From positions 1 to 51,295 of the forward strand of contig CALWXF010000015.1 of NCBI GenBank assembly GCA_944385445.1: a DNA stretch of 51,295 nt. Direction: 5' to 3'. Below, piece by piece: positions 46,030 to 51,295 of the stretch. This DNA is from an uncultured Oscillospiraceae bacterium (GTDB lineage: Bacteria; Bacillota; Clostridia; Oscillospirales; Oscillospiraceae). The notes beneath the pieces are model-generated. The model was not told the DNA's origin. It saw only the letters and a program-made list of their open reading frames with translations, and did not search any database. A program made the position numbers and the translations under genes. How positions within the stretch are numbered: position 1 is the first letter of the stretch; each line of letters starts with the position of its first letter.

Positions 46030-46830
46030 ATGGAACACATGGATGCAGCGGTTCCCATATTTCAGCGGCGTGTCGGCCCTCTGGGGCTGGACGTGCCTCC
46101 CGCCGGAGAGGCGGAATTTGACCACCTGGTAGAGGAGTACCGCACCCAGCTGGGGGCGGGACAGGGCCCTGTACACATCAACTGCATGGTCGGCATGGCC
46201 GAGTGCCGGGCCGCCATTCTGGCCGCCCGGGAGCTGGGCTACGGCCCCCTGTGGGTGTCCTGGTCCTGCAACGAGGAGGGCGAGTCCGCCACCCGGGTGC
46301 ACATGCTGGCCGCCCTGTTTGTGGCCGAGGGCATGGGCGCCGCCGCCTTTGGCCTCAACTGTCCCAAGGAGCTGGCCCTGGAGCAGCTGGAAGAGCTGTC
46401 CCGCTATGCCAGCGTGCCGCTGTTTTATGTGGTGGACGGGGACGTGGTGACCTACCCCTATGTGGTGCAGGAAAAGGACCCCGACGTCATCCCCTGTGCT
46501 ACCGGTACCTCTCCCTGCTTTGTCACCCGCACGGTGGACGTGGGAGAGGAGCTGGAGTGCACCCCCAAGCTGCTGGAGGACATCATCGAGGCGGAGGATG
46601 ACCCGGTGGGCGCTGTGAAGATCTCCATTCTGGAGCAGGACGACGTGGACATCTTCGCCGAGCACCAGTACGCCGTCAACAAGGCCCTGTGCCTGTGGTC
46701 AGACGTGCCTCAGCTGTTGGAGCAGGCCCTGCGCTACTACCAGGGCCGGGCCTTTTATGACGGCACCGGCGACTTGGACGCCGAGGAGCTGCGGGAACTG
46801 AGCAACCGCTATGGCCTGATCGTTCTGTGA
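46030..46830 (+). CDS. Homocysteine S-methyltransferase-like protein, short barrel
   Basis: 266 aa. The middle resembles part of the homocysteine methyltransferase TIM barrel: VHINCMVGMAECRAAILAAR, LWVSWSCNEEGESATRVHML, AAAFGLNCPKELALEQLEEL with C111 in the place of the first zinc Cys. The usual GGCC-type zinc motif near the end is not found; instead VIPCATGTSPCFVTR has two Cys. The N-terminal third of the barrel is also shortened. It may be an enzyme-related protein with another role, or a distinct subfamily. AAGGAG lies 7 nt before ATG 46030. The 201 nt after it hold hairpins (around 46894-46930 with a TTTTTT tail) but no gene that I can support. Confidence 0.45.
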   Translation: MEHMDAAVPIFQRRVGPLGLDVPPAGEAEFDHLVEEYRTQLGAGQGPVHINCMVGMAECRAAILAARELGYGPLWVSWSCNEEGESATRVHMLAALFVAEGMGAAAFGLNCPKELALEQLEELSRYASVPLFYVVDGDVVTYPYVVQEKDPDVIPCATGTSPCFVTRTVDVGEELECTPKLLEDIIEAEDDPVGAVKISILEQDDVDIFAEHQYAVNKALCLWSDVPQLLEQALRYYQGRAFYDGTGDLDAEELRELSNRYGLIVL

Positions 46831-47031
46831 CCTGAGGGCGATCTGAAAAGCCGGAATCCTTGACTTTTCCAACCATCAACGCCAGCTACTGCGTTAAAAA
46901 TCCTGGGAATCCATCCAGGATTCCTGCGTTTTTTGCCTTGTATCTGTCTGTTGCTAGTGGAAAATTCGTCGATTCCTTTGTTTTCAGATACGCCCTAGAC
47001 AAGCCTATGCACCAGGAAGGAGAATATGACT

Positions 47032-47274
47032 ATGAAAACCATTCACTATATCCCCCGGGGCGTCTGCTCCCGTGAGATGGAAATTGACGTGGACAACGAC
47101 GTCATCAAGGCCGTGCGCGTGGTGGGCGGCTGCAACGGAAACCTCCAGGGGATTTCCTCCCTGCTGGTGGGCATGACCTGTGAGGAGGCCATCTCCCGCA
47201 TGGAGGGTATCCGCTGCGGCTCCAAGCCCACCTCCTGCCCCGACCAGCTGGCCCAGGCCCTGAAGCAGGGCTAA
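47032..47274 (+). CDS. TSCPD-domain protein (TIGR03905 type)
   Basis: 80-aa protein named for its TSCPD motif, seen here near the C-terminus (CGSKPTSCPDQLAQALKQG). The start KTIHYIPRGVCSREMEIDVD and VIKAVRVVGGCNGNLQGISS are characteristic. In other proteins this domain forms the tail of class II ribonucleotide reductases; the free form has unknown function and may bind a metal through its Cys. ATG 47032 has AGGAG 9 nt upstream; ATG 47026 is nearer. A terminator follows. Confidence 0.88.
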   Translation: MKTIHYIPRGVCSREMEIDVDNDVIKAVRVVGGCNGNLQGISSLLVGMTCEEAISRMEGIRCGSKPTSCPDQLAQALKQG

Positions 47275-47309
47275 AGCACGAAAATTTGGTCCAAACGCCC
47301 AGAAAATAC

Positions 47310-47342
47310 CGCCCGTCAGAGGAGCTCTGACGGGCGATTTTT
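47310..47342 (+). terminator. Terminator of the TSCPD gene
   Basis: CGCCCGTCAGAG pairs with CTCTGACGGGCG, 3-nt loop, then ATTTTTAT. Confidence 0.85.
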
Positions 47343-47343
47343 A

Positions 47344-47372
47344 TAGACAAACCAACTGGGCTATGGTATGCT
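47344..47372 (+). promoter_or_regulatory. Putative promoter of the DUF4234-DUF2752 pair
   Basis: TAGACA (47344-47349), 17-nt spacer, TATGCT (47367-47372). Confidence 0.45.
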
Positions 47373-47398
47373 GAGGGCAAGAGAAAGGAGAGATCCAC

Positions 47399-47746
47399 AT
47401 GAGTCAAAACAGAAGCATCGCCAAGTGCATTGTCCTGTCCATCATCACCTGCGGCATCTACGGGATGTACTGGTGGGTGGTGGCCACCGACGACGTCAAC
47501 CGAGTCACCAACCGTCCCGGTACCTCCGGCGGGTTGTCCCTGGTGTTCAGCCTCATCACCTGCGGCATCTACGGCCTGTACTGGGCCTGGAGCATGGGAG
47601 ATAAGCTGGATAGCGCCAGAAGGGACCACGGCGTGGCTCCCGGTTCCTTCCCCATCATCTTCCTGGTACTCAACATCCTTGGATTGAGCCTGGTCACCCT
47701 GGCCCTCATCCAAAATGAGCTGAACAAGTACACCCCCAACTTCTAA
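47399..47746 (+). CDS. DUF4234 membrane protein
   Basis: 115 aa with three hydrophobic helices. The repeated motif ITCGIYGMYW / ITCGIYGLYW, once in each of the first two helices, is the DUF4234 hallmark. Function unknown; likely a small inner-membrane protein. GAAAGGAGA precedes the ATG. The next gene starts 2 nt after its stop, so the two are an operon. Confidence 0.85.
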   Translation: MSQNRSIAKCIVLSIITCGIYGMYWWVVATDDVNRVTNRPGTSGGLSLVFSLITCGIYGLYWAWSMGDKLDSARRDHGVAPGSFPIIFLVLNILGLSLVTLALIQNELNKYTPNF

Positions 47747-47748
47747 CG

Positions 47749-48126
47749 ATGGCACCTAGGCAGCGTTTGCGCCGTCTGCTCACCGGGCTGTTGGGGATGG
47801 CGGCGGTAGGGGCGGGCTATACCCTGTGGGTCAACCTGACTCACCTGTCCATTCCCTGTCCCTTCCACGCCGTCACGGGGCTTTGGTGTCCCGGTTGTGG
47901 CGTGACCCGCATGTGCCTGGCTCTGCTGCGGCTGGATATTGCCGGAGCCTGGCAGGCCAATCCGGTCCTGCTCCTCCTGCTGCCCCTCCTGGGGGGGCTG
48001 CTGGGCTATCGTGCCGTGGTGTATGTCCGCCGGGGCAGCGTCCCCACCGCCCGGTGGGAGACCCTGGTGTGGAGCGGCATGGCCGTGGTGCTGGTGATTT
48101 GGGGCATTTGGCGAAATATCGTGTAA
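47749..48126 (+). CDS. DUF2752 membrane protein
   Basis: 125 aa with three membrane helices. It carries the DUF2752 signature CPFHAVTGLWCPGCGVTRMC, a pair of Cys motifs at the membrane face that could bind metal, then HLDIAGAWQANP-like RLDIAGAWQANPVLLLL. Function unknown. It is co-transcribed with the DUF4234 gene and followed by a strong terminator. Confidence 0.85.
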   Translation: MAPRQRLRRLLTGLLGMAAVGAGYTLWVNLTHLSIPCPFHAVTGLWCPGCGVTRMCLALLRLDIAGAWQANPVLLLLLPLLGGLLGYRAVVYVRRGSVPTARWETLVWSGMAVVLVIWGIWRNIV

Positions 48127-48170
48127 AAGGCTGCAACAGACACCCGGAAGGTGCCTGTTGCAGCCTTTTT
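48125..48170 (+). terminator. Terminator of the DUF4234-DUF2752 operon
   Basis: AAAAGGCTGCAACAG pairs with CTGTTGCAGCCTTTT around an extended CACC/GGTG stem. Confidence 0.88.
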
Positions 48171-48184
48171 GCGAGGAACGTCCA

Positions 48185-48214
48185 TTGACAGAGAGATACC
48201 CCAAGGGGTATACT
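48185..48214 (+). promoter_or_regulatory. Promoter of the AAA ATPase gene with a perfect palindrome over the -10
   Basis: TTGACA (48185-48190), 18-nt spacer, TATACT (48209-48214). ATACCCC-AA-GGGGTAT (48197-48212) is a perfect dyad overlapping spacer and -10, similar in look to CsoR/FrmR-family operators. Confidence 0.65.
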
Positions 48215-48304
48215 ATACTCAGGAAGAACAAGGAAACACAGGGCGAAAAAAACCGTATATTTTGCAATAGATTCGTATAGCTACTGTGGCGAAGGAGGTT
48301 TACC

Positions 48305-49483
48305 ATGACGCATTCTAATCCCTATACGCCAGGGGCCGGATTCATGCCCTCGTATTTGGCGGGGCGTGAGGGGCTAATCTCCCATGCGGAGCAGAGCTTG
48401 CTGGCGCTTCAAAAAAGATATCCCCAGCAGTCCATGATTTATTATGGATTACGTGGAGTGGGAAAAACCGTTCTCCTCAACACCATCGAGAACAGTGCGG
48501 AGGGCTATGGGATTTTATTTGACCACATCGAGGCGGATTCGGATGGGAAATTCACCCAGAACCTGCTGGTCTCTCTACAACGCATTGCCCATGAGGTGAG
48601 CTTTCAGACCACGGCAAAGGATTTTGCACGCAGGTTTCTTGCCCTCCTGAAGGCGTTTCGCATCCAGTATAAGCTGGAGGAGGGGGAAGTCTCCTTTGGG
48701 GTGGACCCCGAGGCGGGGTTTGTCAGTGGGGTGTATTCCAACGACCTGACCGATCTGATGACCCAGCTGGGCAAGGCCGCTCAGAGTTCCGGAGACACCA
48801 TCTGTCTGTTTATTGACGAGATGCAATATCTGAGACGAGAGGAGATTGCGGGTCTCATCGTAGCCCTACACCGCTGCAATCAGCTGCGACTGCCCATTAT
48901 GGCCTTTTGTGCGGGCCTTCCTAAGATTTTACAGGAGGTGGGGGAGGCGTGCTCCTATGCCGAGCGGCTGTTTCAGTATGAAGTAGTGGGACCGCTGAAG
49001 CCGGAGGAGGCTGCCGCAGCGATCACAGTGCCTGCGGAGGACTTTGAGGTGGCGTATGACAGCGCCGCTGTGGAGCATATCATAGCCCAGACAGGGGGCT
49101 ATCCGTATTTCATCCAGCAGATGTGCAGTTCTGTGTGGCAAATCACCCCGGACAAGCCCACCATTACCTTGGAGGATGTCCAAGAGGCTGAGCCGAAGTT
49201 CTGGGAGCTGCTGGACAAGGGATTTTTCGCTGTGCGCTATCAGCGGTGTACCCCACGGGAAAAGGCGTTTATCGCTGCTATGGTCAAGTGCGGCAAACTC
49301 CCCTGTACCATTGCCAATGTGGCGAAACTAATGAACAAGTCGGTGTCCTCCATCTCCCCCATCCGGGCACAGCTCATCAGCAAGGGCATGATTTATCCCA
49401 CGTCCCATGGAGAAATTGATTTTACTGTCCCCAAATTTCATGAATATATCAAGCGAATCAATCCTGACCTGCAATTGGGGTAA
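48305..49483 (+). CDS. AAA-type ATPase with C-terminal winged helix (archaeal ATPase/Cdc6-like)
   Basis: 392-aa cytosolic ATPase. Walker A is GLRGVGKT at residues 48-55, Walker B is CLFIDEMQ with D171 and E172, a sensor-like stretch GLPKILQEVGEACSYAERLF follows, and TGGYPYFIQQMCSSVWQI marks the lid. The C-terminal part (TPREKAFIAAMVKCGKLPCT, SSISPIRAQLISKGMIYPTS) is a winged helix. The layout is that of the STAND/archaeal-ATPase group found as orphan genes in many Firmicutes; a role in DNA binding or stress is possible. AAGGAGG precedes the ATG. Single gene, lower GC than neighbours, long leader of about 85 nt. Confidence 0.85.
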   Translation: MTHSNPYTPGAGFMPSYLAGREGLISHAEQSLLALQKRYPQQSMIYYGLRGVGKTVLLNTIENSAEGYGILFDHIEADSDGKFTQNLLVSLQRIAHEVSFQTTAKDFARRFLALLKAFRIQYKLEEGEVSFGVDPEAGFVSGVYSNDLTDLMTQLGKAAQSSGDTICLFIDEMQYLRREEIAGLIVALHRCNQLRLPIMAFCAGLPKILQEVGEACSYAERLFQYEVVGPLKPEEAAAAITVPAEDFEVAYDSAAVEHIIAQTGGYPYFIQQMCSSVWQITPDKPTITLEDVQEAEPKFWELLDKGFFAVRYQRCTPREKAFIAAMVKCGKLPCTIANVAKLMNKSVSSISPIRAQLISKGMIYPTSHGEIDFTVPKFHEYIKRINPDLQLG

Positions 49484-49516
49484 AAAGGAGCTTAAAACGG
49501 CAAGTTATCATGGAAC

Positions 49517-49554
49517 ACGAGAGGCCAACCGTGGAAGGGTTGGCCTCTCGTTTT
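49517..49554. terminator. Terminator between the ATPase and acetyltransferase genes
   Basis: ACGAGAGGCCAACC pairs with GGTTGGCCTCTCGT, then TTTTG. Confidence 0.85.
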
Positions 49555-49556
49555 GA

Positions 49557-50189
49557 TTAGAATATCTCTTGGATGAGCTGCTCCAACTCCTCCACAAAGC
49601 GGCAGACGTGGAACCCGTCGCACACCCCGTGGTGGACCTGGATGGACAGGGGCAGCAGCGTCCGCCCGTCTTGGGAAAAGGTGCGGCCCATGGTGAAAAT
49701 GGGCACAAAATAGTGGTTGCTTTTGGGAAGGTAGAGCTCAAACCCCTGGAAGGTGCGCCAGGGCAGCATGGACACCGGGAAATGATTCTCCGGCACGTCG
49801 GGCTTGCCCATCAGCCCCTGACAGTTGCCATAGGTGGCCAAATCGGCCTCATAGGCGGCTAAAAAGTCGGGGAAAGAGGGGTGATACTCCGTCCAGATGG
49901 AGGAGAAGGTCTCCGTGTCCTTGTGAAACACCGTGTAGCAGGGGAGCATGGAGGCGTATACCCCCAGCTGCCCGTCCTCCCGCTGGGCGGTGCGGAACTC
50001 CTCGTGGCGGTTGACGATAGTGGTCAGGGCATAGAGCATGGCCGGGTAGAGCCGCACGCCGTGGGCGGCAATGGGAGTCACGTCCACCTGTACCGTGATG
50101 GCATAGGTGCAGGGGACGTGGGCGGTGTAGTGCTCAAAATACTCCTTCCGGGGCCAGTGCTCCAAATCAATGGGGGTAAACGGCACCAT
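49557..50189 (-). CDS. Type A chloramphenicol acetyltransferase-like protein
   Basis: 210-aa trimeric-type acyltransferase using acetyl-CoA. Length and pattern fit CatA: ARKEYFEHYT-like PRKEYFEHYTAHVPCTYAIT, YPAMLYALTTIVNRHEEFRT, FVPIFTMGRTFSQDGRTLLP and the active-site motif QVHHGVCDGFHV with H187 and D191. Usual CATs have HHAVCDG, so one Ala is Gly. The substrate may be chloramphenicol or another hydroxyl compound; resistance cannot be claimed from sequence. It starts 6 nt after the ilvD stop, with GGAG 9 nt upstream, so it appears to be in one operon with ilvD. Confidence 0.82.
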   Translation of the reverse strand: MVPFTPIDLEHWPRKEYFEHYTAHVPCTYAITVQVDVTPIAAHGVRLYPAMLYALTTIVNRHEEFRTAQREDGQLGVYASMLPCYTVFHKDTETFSSIWTEYHPSFPDFLAAYEADLATYGNCQGLMGKPDVPENHFPVSMLPWRTFQGFELYLPKSNHYFVPIFTMGRTFSQDGRTLLPLSIQVHHGVCDGFHVCRFVEELEQLIQEIF

Positions 50190-50195
50190 GTGCGC

Positions 50196-51295
50196 TTACT
50201 CCAGCACAGCACCCCGGCTGGCGGAGGTAACCAGTTTGGCGTACCGGGCCAGGTAGCCGTGAGTCACCTTGGGAGGCGGGCACACCCAGGCGGCACGGCG
50301 GGCACACAGGGTTTCCTCATCCACATGGAGGGTGATGGCGCAATTGGTGATGTCCACGGTGATGAGGTCGCCGTCCTCCACCAAGGCGATGGGGCCGCCC
50401 TGAGCGGCCTCGGGACACACATGGCCGATGGCAGCGCCACGGGTGGCGCCGGAGAAGCGGCCGTCGGTGATCAGGGCCACCGAGGAGCCCAGGCCCATGC
50501 CCACAATGGCGGAGGTGGGGTTGAGCATCTCCCGCATACCGGGGCCGCCCTTGGGGCCCTCGTAGCGGATGACCACCACGTCTCCGGGGACGATCTTCCC
50601 GGCGTAGATGGCCTCGATGGCGTCGTCCTCGCAGTCGAAGACCCGGGCGGGGCCCTGGTGGGTCATCATCTCAGGGGCCACGGCGGAGCGCTTCACCACG
50701 CAGCCCTCGGGGGCCAGGTTGCCCTTCAGAACGGCGATGCCGCCGTCGGCGGAGTAGGGGTGGTCGATGGGGCGGATGGTCTCCGGGTCCCGATTCACCA
50801 CGCCCTCCAGGTTCTCGCCCATGGTCTTTCCAGTGACGGTCATCACGTCGGTGTTGAGAAGGCCCTTCTTGGTCAGCTCGGCCATGACGGCGTACACGCC
50901 GCCCGCCTGCTCCAGGTCCTCCATGTAGCTCTCCCCGGCGGGGGCCAGGTGGCACAGGTTGGGGGTGTTGGCGGAAATCTGGTTGGACATGTCCAGGTCC
51001 AGCTCAATGCCGCACTCGTGGGCGATGGCGGGCAGGTGGAGCATGGTGTTGGTGGAGCAGCCCAGGGCCATGTCCACGGTCTCGGCGTTGTGGAAGGCCT
51101 CGGGGGTCATGATGTCCCGGGGCTTGATGTCTCGCTTCACCAGTTCCATCACTTGCATACCGGCGTGCTTGGCCAGGCGCAGACGGGCAGACCACACGGC
51201 GGGGATGGTGCCGTTGCCTCTGAGACCCATGCCGATGGCCTCGGTGAGGCAGTTCATGGAGTTGGCGGTGTACATGCCGGAGCAGGAGCCGCAGG
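50196..51295 (-). CDS. ilvD: Dihydroxy-acid dehydratase, 5' part cut by window edge
   Basis: Dehydrates 2,3-dihydroxy-isovalerate and its methyl analogue to the keto acids of valine and isoleucine synthesis; iron-sulfur enzyme. The frame is open to the right edge, entering as [20 protein letters not shown], whose Cys binds the cluster. Other marks are [60 protein letters not shown] and [20 protein letters not shown]. About 366 of roughly 560 residues are inside the window. The cat-like gene follows after a 6-nt gap. Confidence 0.96.
   Translation of the reverse strand, partial: CGSCSGMYTANSMNCLTEAIGMGLRGNGTIPAVWSARLRLAKHAGMQVMELVKRDIKPRDIMTPEAFHNAETVDMALGCSTNTMLHLPAIAHECGIELDLDMSNQISANTPNLCHLAPAGESYMEDLEQAGGVYAVMAELTKKGLLNTDVMTVTGKTMGENLEGVVNRDPETIRPIDHPYSADGGIAVLKGNLAPEGCVVKRSAVAPEMMTHQGPARVFDCEDDAIEAIYAGKIVPGDVVVIRYEGPKGGPGMREMLNPTSAIVGMGLGSSVALITDGRFSGATRGAAIGHVCPEAAQGGPIALVEDGDLITVDITNCAITLHVDEETLCARRAAWVCPPPKVTHGYLARYAKLVTSASRGAVLE

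Noticed and set aside
49557-50189. Calling the CAT-like gene a confirmed resistance gene
   Set aside because: Active-site His and Asp are present, but the operon with ilvD and the HHGVCDG variant leave the substrate open.
1-51295. CRISPR arrays, tRNA or rRNA genes, insertion sequences
   Set aside because: No regular spaced repeats, cloverleaf sequences or transposase frames were recognised.

Overview
The window looks like a GC-rich chromosome segment from a spore-forming Clostridia member, most likely of the Oscillospiraceae (Flavonifractor/Pseudoflavonifractor type). That placement is an inference. It rests on strong AGGAGG ribosome binding sites, sigma-A promoters almost always with a 17-bp spacer, dipicolinate synthase dpaA-dpaB, a sporulation-type polysaccharide deacetylase, an FMN riboswitch-ribU unit, DUF3048, TSCPD and DUF4234 proteins, and a GC-rich Gram-positive codon bias. 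Both ends cut through genes: pncB on the left and ilvD on the right.

Layout. 0-14 kb is core chromosome: pncB, dpaAB, corA behind a structured leader, a REP-like repeat, a WYL regulator, the infC-rpmI-rplT operon with an unusual leader, a MATE exporter, a YpsA-like SLOG protein, the FMN riboswitch with ribU, a small DUF2007-like protein, the nickel-pincer cofactor operon larE-larB-larC, and a second MATE exporter. 14.4-31.4 kb is a compact phage structural cassette: a divergent XRE repressor, three small early genes, TerS/TerL, a P22-sized portal, scaffold, decoration and capsid proteins, holin, amidase, tail-spike/DUF859 proteins, an XkdX-like protein, a gp10-like protein and a repeat-rich protein. 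It has no integrase, replication genes, tail tube or tape measure. 31.4-33 kb is a scar in which a sortase-anchored surface protein gene and a MerR-type regulator gene have both lost their 5' ends. 33-40 kb holds a GH13 amylase, a second REP-like repeat, a PdaB-like deacetylase, a lower-GC patch (XRE regulator, YspA-type SLOG protein, HAD phosphatase, MupG remnant, an unknown 602-aa coiled-coil protein) and rfbA. 40.7-51.3 kb holds an OmpR-type two-component system, a DUF3048 lipoprotein, pyridoxamine kinase, a methyltransferase-like protein, small membrane proteins, an AAA ATPase under a palindromic promoter, a CAT-family acetyltransferase and ilvD.

The most interesting points are: (1) the stripped-down short-tailed-phage cassette, which could be a domesticated particle, a gene-transfer agent, a satellite or a remnant; (2) the infC leader, where a Cys-rich 34-codon ORF runs through a terminator hairpin and its UAG overlaps an AUA start codon of infC; (3) an unassigned folded leader upstream of corA; (4) promoter-then-terminator leaders in front of the first MATE gene and larE; (5) the uncharacterised 602-aa protein. 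All calls are by reading only; no database search was run.
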